From Cellvibrio polysaccharolyticus (GTDB taxonomy: Bacteria > Pseudomonadota > Gammaproteobacteria > Pseudomonadales > Cellvibrionaceae), in contig NZ_PRDL01000001.1 of assembly GCF_015182315.1 (NCBI RefSeq), positions 2,232,001 through 2,296,000 of the forward strand: 64,000 bases of DNA, read 5' to 3'. The notes under the pieces are model-generated. The model was not told the DNA's origin. It saw nothing but the letters and a program-made list of their open reading frames with translations, and ran no database searches. This document shows, one piece after another, positions 1 to 9,902 of the stretch. A program made the position numbers and the translations under genes. Numbering within the stretch: the stretch's first letter is position 1; every line of letters begins with the position of its first letter.

Positions 1-48
1 CCATTTGATGGTGACGATGTACGCCGCTATCTTGAGCGTCAAAAATAA
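1..48 (+). CDS. 3' end of an unidentified gene
   Basis: The window opens inside a reading frame that ends in TAA. The visible C-terminus is FDGDDVRRYLERQK. A strong bidirectional hairpin terminator follows 37 bases later, which supports a real gene end. Fifteen residues are too few to name the product. Confidence 0.4.
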   Translation, partial: PFDGDDVRRYLERQK

Positions 49-84
49 TTTTCTCCCGCACTAAAAATTATTCCCAATAAAAAA

Positions 85-118
85 GCCCCATGAAATAAAA
101 ATCTCATGGGGCTTTTTT
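85..118. terminator. bidirectional intrinsic terminator
   Basis: A 9-bp stem (GCCCCATGA pairing with TCATGGGGC) is flanked by an A run on the left and a T run on the right. It can end the rightward partial gene and the leftward slt transcript. Confidence 0.85.
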
Positions 119-130
119 GCGTGTTGGAAA

Positions 131-2116
131 TTAAAGGGCGCTATCAATTTCCTGACGCGTTACCAGGGGTTGTTTTTGCCCGGTGCGGTAGGCATAAATC
201 ACAGAGAACGACAGCACATTTTGCACATAGCCACGGGTTTCCTGGAAGGGAATCGTTTCAATCCAGACATCGTAAGGTAATTTGGCGGCGTCCTTACTCA
301 GCCATTGTCGCACTCGCGATGGCCCGGCGTTGTAGGCGGCGGCGGCGAGAATCCGGTTACCATTAAATTGCTGCAACAACTGGTTGAGGTAACGGCTACC
401 CAGCGCAATATTTTTTTCCGGTTTTAACAAATCCTGGGGGGTAAAAGGAATGCCGGAGCGTTGCGCAGTTTGTTTGGCTGTGGCGGGCATTAACTGCATT
501 AAACCGGTAGCGCCAACCGGTGAACGCGCGTCAACCGCAAAAGAGCTTTCCTGGCGAGCAATGGCGTAAAGCAACAGCGGATTGATAGAGGTGGCAGAAG
601 CCGCCTGATTGACTTGTTCCTGATAGGCAATCGGGAAGCGCACCTGCAAATCGTCCCAGTGCTGTGCTTCAATCATTGCCTGAATGCCGTGGCGGTGCCA
701 GCCCCAGACATTGGCAATGCGTCCGGCGGCTACCATCTCTTCCTGGGTCATGCGTCTGAGGGTGTGGTACCACTCGCGGTTGGCTGACAGCATATCGCCA
801 ACGACATAAAATTCCCGCGCCCGCTGCACACCGGGTGATTGTTCAACGCGATCCATAATCGCTTGCGATACCACCATGGGGCGGTCAACCAGGCCGTATT
901 CAAAGCCGAGTTTATCGGCGGAGAGAAAGCCGTAAAAGGTGCGTGTGGTGGCAACGCTGGCATAAATATCTGCCGGGGTTTTACCGTTGATTTCACGAAT
1001 TTTCAGTTCTTCCATCAAACGGGCTTGCCAGTAACTCCAGCGCTCGGTGGCACGACTTTCTTCTGGCAGGCGCGCCAGCCACTCGTAGGCTTTTTCCCAA
1101 TCCTGTTTGCGCAAGGCGTCGCGAATCAGCCATTCCGCGAGGTCTGCACGCGTGACTGAAGAAATGCTGCTGAGTAATTTCTCCGCTTCTTCCGGATACT
1201 TTTGACGCATCAGGCGCGATGCGAGGTAGTACTGGGTTTCCAGGCGCTCATCATCGGTAAAGAGCTGCTGGGCATCGTAACCGACCCATAAATCCAGAGC
1301 GGTTTTGGCATCCTGACGAGCGAGCTTTTGCAAACCGTAAAGGAGTATTTCCCGCATTCTCGGTGTTTGCGCGGTGAAACGATTTTTTTGCAGTAACAGG
1401 CGCGGATTTTCATCAACATCCTGCAGCAGTTTTGCCAGTGGTTGATGTTGAGGATTCAATTGCCGTACTAAAAAAGTGGCCAGCGACCGGTTACCTGCCG
1501 TCAGCGCTTTCAAATGACGCACTTCGATCAGGCGCTGGGTTTGCATACCGGCAGCGTTCCATTGGGCAAATACCGGGTCGCAGGCGTCATGTTGCGATTT
1601 GCCAATCGTCCATAAATCACCCACTTCATTCAAGGCGGTTTTGTCGCCGGTTTGCATGCGTGCGTTGAGCGCGTTGCAAGCCAGTTCCGCGTCGCTGTTG
1701 AAGCGGGTAGAGTAGTAATCGTTGTATTCCTGCCAGCGTTTGTGCTGCGCCAGGGTTTTTAGCCAGGCGCGGGTGAGGCGATCTGCCAGTAATGAGTCCG
1801 GGTATTTCACCAGAAACGCGGTCACATCTTTACCGGGGAAGCTGCTTAACCGGCGCGCAATTTCATCATATTCAAGGTAAGGCAACAGCGGATATTGCTG
1901 CAATTTGGGCAGCAATTGGCGATAGGTAGAAAGCTGTTTCTGATCCAGCGCTTTGCGAGCGGCGGCATAATCCTTACGCTGTTGCAAACGCGCTTCCGAT
2001 ATTTTTACTTCAGCGGCTTGCGCAGGTGCTGGCAAGGTAAGCAGCGGAGCGCTGGCACTTCCGATGAAGGCCGCGATGCAGAGTGCTTTTAATGCAGGCG
2101 TGAATAATTTTCGCAT
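131..2116 (-). CDS. slt: soluble lytic murein transglycosylase (Slt70 type)
   Basis: Periplasmic enzyme that cleaves the MurNAc-GlcNAc bond of peptidoglycan to leave 1,6-anhydro ends, in cell-wall turnover. The first ~35 residues form a signal peptide (basic MRK start, hydrophobic core, AQAA at the cut site). A long helical region of about 450 residues follows, as in the superhelical U domain of Slt70. The C-terminal SLT domain begins near residue 505, with the catalytic Glu at about 523 in ARQESSF and the motifs GATGLMQLMP and AAYNAGPSR. At 661 aa it is close to E. coli Slt70. It is transcribed divergently from uup and ends at the bidirectional terminator. Confidence 0.93.
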   Translation of the reverse strand: MRKLFTPALKALCIAAFIGSASAPLLTLPAPAQAAEVKISEARLQQRKDYAAARKALDQKQLSTYRQLLPKLQQYPLLPYLEYDEIARRLSSFPGKDVTAFLVKYPDSLLADRLTRAWLKTLAQHKRWQEYNDYYSTRFNSDAELACNALNARMQTGDKTALNEVGDLWTIGKSQHDACDPVFAQWNAAGMQTQRLIEVRHLKALTAGNRSLATFLVRQLNPQHQPLAKLLQDVDENPRLLLQKNRFTAQTPRMREILLYGLQKLARQDAKTALDLWVGYDAQQLFTDDERLETQYYLASRLMRQKYPEEAEKLLSSISSVTRADLAEWLIRDALRKQDWEKAYEWLARLPEESRATERWSYWQARLMEELKIREINGKTPADIYASVATTRTFYGFLSADKLGFEYGLVDRPMVVSQAIMDRVEQSPGVQRAREFYVVGDMLSANREWYHTLRRMTQEEMVAAGRIANVWGWHRHGIQAMIEAQHWDDLQVRFPIAYQEQVNQAASATSINPLLLYAIARQESSFAVDARSPVGATGLMQLMPATAKQTAQRSGIPFTPQDLLKPEKNIALGSRYLNQLLQQFNGNRILAAAAYNAGPSRVRQWLSKDAAKLPYDVWIETIPFQETRGYVQNVLSFSVIYAYRTGQKQPLVTRQEIDSAL

Positions 2117-2331
2117 ATGAGAACCTCGAATATCTCATGACCTGTGGTCGTGCGTGTGGTTCAGTTTGCCACTGGCACCGCGCTCGAACCAGGCTTTTAT
2201 AGTAGGAGGGTGGTGCCAAACAGGGTATGATCCCTCGCTCCCGATTGCAGGGCTTTATTTGAGCATATCAGGGTCTTTAATGGCTCGCCAGCTGTGTTCA
2301 TCCTCCGGTTTCTTTTATACAGTTTTCTTCT

Positions 2332-4245
2332 ATGTCGTTGATAAAAATTGAAAAAGCGTTTCTGAGCTACGGTTTGCAAGTATTGCTCGATAACGTTGAG
2401 CTTACTATTGAGAAAGGCCAGCGCCTTTGTTTGATCGGCCGTAACGGAGCCGGAAAATCCAGCCTGTTAAAAGTCATTGCCGGGGATGTAGACCTCGATA
2501 AAGGCGATGTGATCCGGCAATCGGGGATTCGTGTGGCGCGCCTTGAGCAGGATCTTCCCGAAGCGGATGACCAGCGCGTGTTTGACGTGGTGGCCAGCGG
2601 CTTTGGCGGCACCGGCGCGCTGCTTTCCGAGTACCAGATTCTGGCTTACGAAACCACCTTTGATGAAGCAGTGGGTGAGCGCATGGGCCATTTGCAGCAG
2701 CAAATTGAAGCTGCTGATGGCTGGCTGTTGCAGCAGCGAGTGGAAGAGATTCTTACCCGCCTTGAATTGCCTGCGCAAAAATACATGCGTGAATTGTCCG
2801 GCGGTTGGCGCCGTCGTGTGGCATTGGCGAAAGCGCTGGTGTTGAACCCGGATGTACTGCTGCTGGATGAGCCGACCAACCATTTGGATATCGCCGCCAT
2901 TGATTGGCTGGAGAAACAACTACTGAATTTCAACGGCGCGCTGGTGTTTATCACCCACGACCGGGCGTTATTGCAGTCATTGGCAACTCATATTGCCGAG
3001 CTGGACCGGGGCAACCTGCGTTACTGGGCCGGTGATTACGCCGGCTACCTGACTTACCGTGAACAGGTGTTGGCCGACGAGGCACGCCACAACGCGCTTT
3101 TTGATAAAAAACTGGCGCAGGAAGAAGTCTGGATTCGTCAGGGCATCAAGGCACGCCGCACCCGCAATGAAGGCCGGGTACGGGCATTGAAAGCGCTGCG
3201 CGAAGTGCGCAATGAGCGTCGCGAGCAAACCGGTAAAGCCGGTTTCTCCCTCGCTACCGGCGATGCATCGGGCAAGCTGGTTGCCGAAATGGATATGATT
3301 TCGTGGCATTGGGGCGACAAAGTCATTGTCAGCGATTTTTCCACCCGCATCATGCGCGGCGATCGGATCGGCCTGGTAGGCGCCAACGGGGCCGGAAAAA
3401 GTACTTTCCTGAAATTGTTGTTGGGCGAGCTGTCACCGCAGTCCGGCACTGTTCGTCTGGGTACCAACCTCTCCGTGGCCTATTTTGACCAGCTGCGTGA
3501 CCAGCTGGATCTGGACAAAAACGCGGTTGATAATATTTCAGAAGGCCGTGATTTCATCGAGATCAACGGTAACTCCAAACATATTTTTTCTTACCTGAGC
3601 GACTTTCTTTTTACGGGCGAACGGGCGCGTACGCCTCTGCGCGCCTTGTCGGGTGGCGAGCGCAACCGGGTGTTGCTGGCGAAACTGTTCAGCAAACCGG
3701 CCAATCTGCTGGTGCTCGATGAACCTACCAATGATCTGGATGTGGAAACCCTTGAGCTGCTGGAAGACATTCTCACCGAATATCAGGGAACCGTATTGCT
3801 GGTAAGTCACGACCGGGCATTCCTGAACAACATCGTCAGCAGTGTTATTGCCTTTGAAGGTCGCGGTAACGTGCTGGAGTATGTGGGCGGCTACGATGAC
3901 TGGATTCGCCAGGGCGGCAAGTGGACCGAGAGCGATGAAGTTGTACCTGTGGTGGAACCGGTTAAAGCGGTTGTTGCGAGCCCGGCCACAGAAGCCGCAC
4001 GCCCTGCGGCGAAAAACCGCAAGCTGAGCTACAAGTTACAAAAGGAGTTTGATGAGTTGCCAGCGCTGATCGAGACGCTTGAGCAGCAGGTAGAAAGCCA
4101 GCAAAAAATGGTATCGGCAGACGGTTTTTATCAGCAGACATCGGCTGAAGTCGAGAAAGCGCTGCAGGCATTGTCCAGCGCGCAAGAGAAGCTGGACAAT
4201 GCCTTTGAACGCTGGGCAGAGCTGGAGTCGTTGCAGGTCGAATAA
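2332..4245 (+). CDS. uup: ABC-F family ATPase Uup
   Basis: Soluble protein with two ABC domains and no membrane segment; ABC-F proteins act at the ribosome, and Uup also affects excision of transposons in E. coli. Walker A motifs are GRNGAGKS (residues 36-43) and GANGAGKS (near 345). Signatures are LSGGW and LSGGE, and Walker B motifs are LLLDEPTNHLD and LVLDEPTNDLD. The linker between the domains is basic and Arg-rich. The last ~90 residues are a Glu/Gln-rich coiled coil, the C-terminal domain that marks Uup among ABC-F subgroups. The 637-aa length fits. The stop codon directly abuts the stop of the convergent uspA-type gene. Confidence 0.93.
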   Translation: MSLIKIEKAFLSYGLQVLLDNVELTIEKGQRLCLIGRNGAGKSSLLKVIAGDVDLDKGDVIRQSGIRVARLEQDLPEADDQRVFDVVASGFGGTGALLSEYQILAYETTFDEAVGERMGHLQQQIEAADGWLLQQRVEEILTRLELPAQKYMRELSGGWRRRVALAKALVLNPDVLLLDEPTNHLDIAAIDWLEKQLLNFNGALVFITHDRALLQSLATHIAELDRGNLRYWAGDYAGYLTYREQVLADEARHNALFDKKLAQEEVWIRQGIKARRTRNEGRVRALKALREVRNERREQTGKAGFSLATGDASGKLVAEMDMISWHWGDKVIVSDFSTRIMRGDRIGLVGANGAGKSTFLKLLLGELSPQSGTVRLGTNLSVAYFDQLRDQLDLDKNAVDNISEGRDFIEINGNSKHIFSYLSDFLFTGERARTPLRALSGGERNRVLLAKLFSKPANLLVLDEPTNDLDVETLELLEDILTEYQGTVLLVSHDRAFLNNIVSSVIAFEGRGNVLEYVGGYDDWIRQGGKWTESDEVVPVVEPVKAVVASPATEAARPAAKNRKLSYKLQKEFDELPALIETLEQQVESQQKMVSADGFYQQTSAEVEKALQALSSAQEKLDNAFERWAELESLQVE

Positions 4246-4707
4246 TTATTCGGCCGCTTCGGTTTCACTTACCCGCACTGCCAGCACATCACAAATGGCA
4301 CCATGCAGTACGCTGTTTGAGGTTGAGCCCAGCAATAGCGCGAAACCTTTGCGGCCATGGCTGCCGACGATAATCAGGTCGGCCTCCTGCTGTTTGGCCA
4401 GATAGTGAAGTTCGGTAGCGGGCTGCCCCACCAGCACGTGCTCCTGTTGAATGGGGTAGGCCAATTGAGCGGCCAGTCGTTGCAGTTCGTGTTCTGCCTT
4501 GAGCTGCAGCTGCTCCTGTACTTCTGATAAGTCCACTGGCATATCACCACCATAAGCAAAGGTGATGGGTTCAATAACGTGAGCTATGCTCAGCTGAGCC
4601 TGGCAGGCTTTGGCCAGCGCCACGGCTTTATCGAGCACCTGAGGTGCCTCATCCGAAAGATCCAGGCCGACAATAATGTGCTTGTACAGGAAGGGGGTCG
4701 CAGTCAT
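4246..4707 (-). CDS. universal stress protein, UspA family
   Basis: Small cytoplasmic stress protein with a single Usp domain. The C-terminal pattern GSHGRKG followed nine residues later by GSTS matches the G-2X-G-9X-G(S/T) nucleotide-binding motif of ATP-binding Usp proteins. The N-terminus HIIVGLDLSDEAPQVLDKA is typical of strand 1 of the fold. At 153 aa it has the usual single-domain length. It is convergent with uup with no bases between the two stop codons. The specific paralogue cannot be assigned. Confidence 0.9.
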   Translation of the reverse strand: MTATPFLYKHIIVGLDLSDEAPQVLDKAVALAKACQAQLSIAHVIEPITFAYGGDMPVDLSEVQEQLQLKAEHELQRLAAQLAYPIQQEHVLVGQPATELHYLAKQQEADLIIVGSHGRKGFALLLGSTSNSVLHGAICDVLAVRVSETEAAE

Positions 4708-4810
4708 GGCTATGCCTTTTTTTATCCAATTGTAATCAGGGGTCGCGACGAAACGTCAACAGCTACAGGATACTAGCGCTATTTTTTCCAACTGACCAGA
4801 GAGAGATAAT

Positions 4811-5299
4811 ATGGATTCCGGTATGTGGTTAATCCTGTTGATAGTCGGCGTTATTGCCATGATTTTCGGGCCAATTATGATGTTGCAGCCCAACTCCAGT
4901 CAGCGTCGGCAGGAAAAGCTCAGAAGTCACGCACTCACCACCGGCTTTCGGGTGGCAATGCGCCCCTTGTCCAAGGCAGTAAAGGGGTTGGAAGTGGGCA
5001 CCATGATACCGGTGTACACCTTTTTGCAGCAGCGGGATGCAGAGAAGTTTGGCGGCTGGTTTTTGCAGCGTTCGGATTACGCCCATGAAAGCCATTTGCT
5101 CGACTACTGGGAGTGGCAGGATAGAATCAAAGCCGGTGCTGAAGATCTGCAGTGGCTTACCCGGATATTACCGGAGGTTCCCGGCTCGGTTGTGGCCATA
5201 GCCGCCAGCGCTCAAGGTATTCATTGGTACTGGATGGAGTCGGGCGGTGAAGATACTCTGGCCAAATTAAAAGCCCTGTCGCAGGGCTTACCAAGCTGA
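4811..5299 (+). CDS. small membrane-anchored protein, function unknown
   Basis: I do not recognise this 162-aa protein. The N-terminus MDSGMWLILLIVGVIAMIFG is one transmembrane helix. A basic stretch (QRRQEKLRSHAL) and a soluble domain with many Trp and Tyr residues follow, including DYWEWQDR and GIHWYWMES, so it is probably anchored in the inner membrane with the domain in the cytoplasm. A purine-rich AGAGAGAT precedes the ATG. The next gene, also a single-helix protein, is convergent. Confidence 0.75.
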   Translation: MDSGMWLILLIVGVIAMIFGPIMMLQPNSSQRRQEKLRSHALTTGFRVAMRPLSKAVKGLEVGTMIPVYTFLQQRDAEKFGGWFLQRSDYAHESHLLDYWEWQDRIKAGAEDLQWLTRILPEVPGSVVAIAASAQGIHWYWMESGGEDTLAKLKALSQGLPS

Positions 5300-5366
5300 A
5301 TAATTCTATAGTTAACTTTAATTTTGGGTTTTATCTTTTTGAATTTAAAGGCTTAATTTAAAATTA

Positions 5367-6071
5367 TCAGTCCGCCTCAAAATACTCTCCAATCAGGTCG
5401 GCGCCCGGGCGTTCAGTATTGCCTGCCAGTAGCTCACTCATATCCCGAATCATCCGCATGCGTTTGCTGTTGGGGTGGGTAGATTCCATCAGTTTATTTT
5501 GTGCGGTTTGATAGTAAGCAAAGTTTCCCGGCAGGTTGCCTCGTAACTTGGCTTTATATCCTTGAGCCACCAACGATTGAACGTCAATCATCAGGTCGGC
5601 CCAACTTAATTCGGTCAGGTAAATACGCAGCTCCACCTCCGGCAGCTTGCCGATGCTGCAGCGCTTTTTTAGCGTCTGTGCTGCTTCATTTAAATAGTAT
5701 TGGCTGCGGGCAATCTCCACATCGTTAGCTTTGCGGTAACTGAATTCACTGTTGCTGCTCATCTCGGCCAGGTGTTCTGACTTTTGCGTCGCATTATCCA
5801 GCGAAGCTTGCACACCGGCACTGTTGTCGCCGGCCAGCGGCAACATCTCTTCCAGCCGTTCAATCAGTTCGTCGTTAATGCTACGAATGATCGCCGGGTT
5901 GGGGATGGTTTGTTCCATTCCATTAACAATTTCATCGAGATTGTCCGCCTCGTGGCGCAACCGGCGCAGCTTGAGTCGGTTTTTTCGCTTGCGTTTCTGT
6001 ATGGTATTGATGGTGTTGACCGTCACCAGGGCAATTATCAACAACAACAGCGGTATCAGGATCATCCACAT
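5367..6071 (-). CDS. membrane-anchored coiled-coil protein, function unknown
   Basis: Unrecognised protein of 234 aa. The N-terminus MWMILIPLLLLIIALVTVN is a transmembrane helix followed by a strongly basic juxtamembrane stretch (QKRKRKNRLKLRRLRH). The rest is predicted helical and charged, with heptad-like spacing of Leu and Ile around DELIERLEEMLP. That arrangement suggests a single-pass protein with a cytoplasmic coiled-coil domain. It is convergent with the preceding membrane protein. Confidence 0.75.
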   Translation of the reverse strand: MWMILIPLLLLIIALVTVNTINTIQKRKRKNRLKLRRLRHEADNLDEIVNGMEQTIPNPAIIRSINDELIERLEEMLPLAGDNSAGVQASLDNATQKSEHLAEMSSNSEFSYRKANDVEIARSQYYLNEAAQTLKKRCSIGKLPEVELRIYLTELSWADLMIDVQSLVAQGYKAKLRGNLPGNFAYYQTAQNKLMESTHPNSKRMRMIRDMSELLAGNTERPGADLIGEYFEAD

Positions 6072-6465
6072 AAAAAATATTCAGACACAAGTTGATGGCA
6101 GCATTGAAAGTAAAGTCTTAAATGAATATATTTTTCTTAAAAATATAAAAATCAATAGCTTAATATAATCTATTAATGTTATTTATTAAAAATGAAGTGG
6201 CACTTGAATTCGCCTTACGGGCATTATGCGCCATCAACATTCGCTTGACCCTGAGAGATTGACATCATATATATGCGCACCTTTGCTGTTGTCAGCGCCT
6301 ATATTGTCAAGCATTACGAACGCGGATCAACTATTTTTCATGCGTAAGCTGTTTCAGGCGCAAGCTGATATTGCCGGATAGTACGCCCTTTTGGACCTGG
6401 TTTTGGGAAGCATTGCGCTCCTGGCCTGGCCACACCGACCAATTGTTTTGGGACATAGAACACTC
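6072..6465. other. AT-rich intergenic region upstream of topA
   Basis: This 394-base gap separates two divergent genes. It is markedly AT-rich near its left side (around 6100-6190). It holds a good sigma-70 promoter pointing toward topA, listed separately. I see no RNA gene or conserved small ORF. The topA frame is open upstream of the chosen ATG, but that extension does not resemble topoisomerase I. Confidence 0.6.
6245..6273 (+). promoter_or_regulatory. predicted sigma-70 promoter for topA
   Basis: TTGACC (-35), a 17-base spacer and TATATA (-10), reading toward topA. Start would lie near 6280, giving a leader of about 185 nt. This is a consensus match only. Confidence 0.5.
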
Positions 6466-9090
6466 ATGGGTAAATCGCTAGTTATTGTGGAGTCGCCAGC
6501 CAAGGCGAAAACCATCAACAAGTATCTGGGCAACGATTTCATCGTGAAATCGAGTATTGGCCATATTCGTGATTTACCGACCAGCGGTGGCGCCAAGACC
6601 GTGGATGCCAAAGAGCGCGCCAAACAGGCTGCCGCTACCCGTAAATTATCCGCCGAACAAAAAGCTGTTTATCAGGCAGAAAAAAGTAAAAAACAGTTGA
6701 TCAACCGCATGGGGATCGACCCTGAAAACAACTGGCAGGCACACTACGAAATTCTTCCCGGCAAAGAGAAGGTCGTTGAGGAGCTGCGTAAATTGGCGGA
6801 AACCGCCGACACCATCTATCTCGCAACCGATTTGGATCGCGAAGGGGAAGCCATTGCCTGGCATTTGCGCGAGGCCATCGGTGGCGACGAAAACCGCTAC
6901 CGCCGGGTGGTGTTTAACGAGATTACCAAAAGCGCCATCCAGAACGCTTTTAAAGAGCCGGGCCGGGTTGATCAGAACCGTGTAGACGCACAACAAGCGC
7001 GACGCTTTCTGGATCGGGTCGTGGGCTATATGGTTTCGCCCTTGCTCTGGGAAAAGGTCGCCCGCGGATTGTCGGCTGGCCGGGTACAGTCAGTTGCTGT
7101 AAGGCTGGTGGTGGATCGCGAGCGCGAAATTCGCGCCTTTGTGCCGGAAGAGTATTGGACCGTACACGCCAACCTTGCTGCTAACAAAAAAGAGCAGGTA
7201 CTGTTTGAAGTTAAAAAGCAGGGTGACGAAGCCTTCAAGCCGTTGAATGAAACCCAGGCGATGGCCTCGGTGGCTATTCTCAACAAGGCGGCCTACGAAG
7301 TTATCAGCCGCGAAGACAAGCCCACTCAGTCCAAACCGTCTGCACCTTTTATTACCTCAACGCTGCAACAGGCGGCGAGCACCCGCCTCGGGTTTGGCGT
7401 GAAGAAAACCATGATGATGGCGCAGCGCTTGTACGAAGCGGGCTACATAACCTACATGCGTACCGACTCGACCAATCTGAGCCAGGAAGCGGTCGAATCC
7501 TGTCGCGAATTTATCGTCAGCCAATACGGCGACCGCTATTTGCCGGCCAAACCGGTGGTTTACTCCAGCAAAGAGGGCGCCCAGGAGGCGCACGAAGCGA
7601 TTCGTCCTTCCAGTGTTACGGTAAAACCGGAAAACCTCAGTGGTATGGAACGTGATGCTGAACGTCTTTACTCGCTCATCTGGCAACAATTTCTTGCCTG
7701 CCAGATGACGCCGGCGGAATACACCAGCACCTCCATCGTGGTGAAGGCGGCCGACTTTGAGCTGAGAACCCGTGGTCGGGTTATTCGTTTTGACGGCTTC
7801 ACCCGGGTACTGCCGCAAGTTGCCAAAAAAGATGAAGACGTGGTGTTACCGGATATCAAGCCAGGCCAGGTATTATCCTTGCTCGAAGTAAAACCCGCGC
7901 AACATTTTACCAAGCCGCCAGCGCGTTACAGCGAAGCGACTCTGGTAAAAGAGCTGGAAAAGCGTGCCATCGGCCGCCCGTCAACTTATGCCTCGATCAT
8001 CTCCACGATTCAGGAACGGGGTTATGTGCGGGTTGAGAATCGCCGTTTTTACGCAGAAAAAATGGGTGATATTGTTACCGAACGCCTCTCGGAAAGTTTC
8101 GAAGATCTGATGGATTACAGCTTTACCGCCAACATGGAAGAATCGCTGGATAAAGTCGCGCAGGGCAGTCGCGACTGGCGCGGCCTGTTAAATGAATTTT
8201 ATGCCGGTTTCAGTGCCCGCTTGAAGCAAGCTCAAGGCAATGATCACGGCATGCGTGACAACGACCCGACCGATACGGACATTCCGTGCAGTCTTTGTGG
8301 TCGTCACATGCAAATCCGAACCGGCAGCACCGGGGTTTTCCTCGGTTGCTCCGGCTACGCGCTGCCACCGAAAGAGCGCTGCAAGCACACCATGAATCTG
8401 GTGTCCGGTGACGAAGTGATTGATGCCGATGCCGATGATGAAGCGGAATCACGACTGCTGCGCAACAAGCATCGCTGTAAAATTTGTAATACAGCCATGG
8501 ATAGTTATTTGCTGGATGAGCACCGCAAGTTGCACATCTGCGGCAACAACCCTGACTGCTCCGGCTATGAAATAGAGCAGGGCACTTTCAAGCTGAAAGG
8601 CTACGAAGGGCCGGTGCTTGAATGCGACAAGTGCGGCAGTGAGATGCAACTGAAAACCGGCCGCTTTGGCAAGTATTTCGGTTGTACCAACAGCGAATGT
8701 AAAAACACCCGCAAACTGTTGCGTAGCGGCGAAGCAGCACCACCGAAGGTTGATCCTATCGCGATGCCGGATTTACGCTGTCAGAAAGTGGATGACTATT
8801 ACGTACTGCGTGATGGCGCTTCCGGTTTGTTCCTTGCTGCCAGCCAGTTCCCGAAAAATCGCGAAACCCGGGCGCCACTGGTCGCAGAGCTTCTGCCTTA
8901 CAAGGAAAAAATTGATCCCAAATACCATTTCCTGCTCTCGGCACCCGCTGCTGATCCCAATGGTCTGCCCACGGTGATTCGCTTCAGCCGTAAAACCAAA
9001 GAGCAATATGTGCAGTCCGAGGTAGAAGGTAAGGCGACCGGCTGGAAGGCGTTTTACCAAAAAGGAAAGTGGGTAACGTCCGAAAAATAG
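6466..9090 (+). CDS. topA: DNA topoisomerase I
   Basis: Type IA topoisomerase that relaxes negative supercoils through a transient 5'-phosphotyrosine link. The chosen ATG gives MGKSLVIVESPAKAKTINKY, the canonical start of the Toprim domain with its catalytic Glu; an upstream in-frame start would add 25 unrelated residues. The acidic triad is in ATDLDREGEAIAW, and the active-site Tyr is in ITYMRTDSTNLS (near residue 325). Three C-terminal Cys4 zinc ribbons are visible, starting CSLCG, CKICN and CDKCG, followed by a basic tail. At 874 aa it matches gammaproteobacterial TopA. Confidence 0.96.
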   Translation: MGKSLVIVESPAKAKTINKYLGNDFIVKSSIGHIRDLPTSGGAKTVDAKERAKQAAATRKLSAEQKAVYQAEKSKKQLINRMGIDPENNWQAHYEILPGKEKVVEELRKLAETADTIYLATDLDREGEAIAWHLREAIGGDENRYRRVVFNEITKSAIQNAFKEPGRVDQNRVDAQQARRFLDRVVGYMVSPLLWEKVARGLSAGRVQSVAVRLVVDREREIRAFVPEEYWTVHANLAANKKEQVLFEVKKQGDEAFKPLNETQAMASVAILNKAAYEVISREDKPTQSKPSAPFITSTLQQAASTRLGFGVKKTMMMAQRLYEAGYITYMRTDSTNLSQEAVESCREFIVSQYGDRYLPAKPVVYSSKEGAQEAHEAIRPSSVTVKPENLSGMERDAERLYSLIWQQFLACQMTPAEYTSTSIVVKAADFELRTRGRVIRFDGFTRVLPQVAKKDEDVVLPDIKPGQVLSLLEVKPAQHFTKPPARYSEATLVKELEKRAIGRPSTYASIISTIQERGYVRVENRRFYAEKMGDIVTERLSESFEDLMDYSFTANMEESLDKVAQGSRDWRGLLNEFYAGFSARLKQAQGNDHGMRDNDPTDTDIPCSLCGRHMQIRTGSTGVFLGCSGYALPPKERCKHTMNLVSGDEVIDADADDEAESRLLRNKHRCKICNTAMDSYLLDEHRKLHICGNNPDCSGYEIEQGTFKLKGYEGPVLECDKCGSEMQLKTGRFGKYFGCTNSECKNTRKLLRSGEAAPPKVDPIAMPDLRCQKVDDYYVLRDGASGLFLAASQFPKNRETRAPLVAELLPYKEKIDPKYHFLLSAPAADPNGLPTVIRFSRKTKEQYVQSEVEGKATGWKAFYQKGKWVTSEK

Positions 9091-9110
9091 CCGCCCTGGT
9101 AATAAAAAAA

Positions 9111-9143
9111 CAGCCTTCGCCTCACCGGCAAGGCTGTTTTTTT
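9111..9143 (+). terminator. intrinsic terminator after topA
   Basis: CAGCCTT pairs with AAGGCTG, with inner GCC/GGC pairing, followed by a run of seven T. An A run upstream makes it partly bidirectional. Confidence 0.85.
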
Positions 9144-9232
9144 ATGGCAAAAGTCAATCTGCGGTAGCCATCTCCCGGTTTGCCGCTTCACAACGTTTAC
9201 AATGGCTCCCGGCCATTTCTATGGGGGTTAGC

Positions 9233-9757
9233 ATGTCTGCTACCAGTCAGTCGCTGGTGAATCAAAAGTTGGCATTTGCGCGTTTTTTGCTGGCGCAATA
9301 CGCACAGATACCCGCTTCTACAGAGGCGCGCTTGCAAAAAGGCGCGGTGCTGGAGGGCGCCTTGATGCACCTCGCTTGTGCTTACCGGCACTATCTTCAT
9401 GAGCTGGCCGGGAATGCGCGCCTTAAGCAGGTCAACCGGTTTGCTACGGAAGATGCTGTGCTTGAGGCGTTGGCAGAGGAAGGGCGCTTTGATGCCAGTG
9501 TTGATGCGCTGCGTGAGCTCCGGGCAGCCGATGGCAGCTGGCTGAAAGCCATGTTATTAGCGCAAGAATCACTCTGGTTGGCACCGGCGCCCGTTGCCAT
9601 TAAAAAAGCCTTTCAGGAGTCGGAGGGTATCTCTCTGATTGCTGTGGCTGAAGTGCAGGACGATCCGCTGCAGAGCCTGTACCAGCAAGTTTCCAGCTGG
9701 TCAAAAGCCCTGGAAACGCTGGTAAATGATTACCGGCAAACGTTTTTTGAGTGTTAG
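9233..9757 (+). CDS. DUF6586-like protein downstream of topA
   Basis: Helical cytoplasmic protein of about 174 aa with no signal peptide or membrane segment. It resembles the conserved protein that follows topA in pseudomonads (DUF6586), assigned here from memory of the family and its position. The start at MSATSQSLVNQ is preferred because GGGGGTT lies seven bases upstream; a second ATG four codons earlier overlaps that ribosome-binding site. The function is unknown. Confidence 0.75.
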   Translation: MSATSQSLVNQKLAFARFLLAQYAQIPASTEARLQKGAVLEGALMHLACAYRHYLHELAGNARLKQVNRFATEDAVLEALAEEGRFDASVDALRELRAADGSWLKAMLLAQESLWLAPAPVAIKKAFQESEGISLIAVAEVQDDPLQSLYQQVSSWSKALETLVNDYRQTFFEC

Positions 9758-9902
9758 ATATGCAGGATTGGTTGAACCGCTGGTTTGACTATGGCACAAT
9801 CAGCACCCTTCGCTAACCCGAACCCCCAATAAATGATTTTTTGTTGTTTAAAATCAAAGGGTTGTATGTTTTAGTTGCGAATTTTCCTGTCGGGAAAGAA
9901 TT

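Noticed and set aside
6391..6465. N-terminal extension of topA
   Set aside because: The in-frame upstream ATG adds 25 residues absent from topoisomerase I, whose conserved start is MGKSLVIVESPAKAK.
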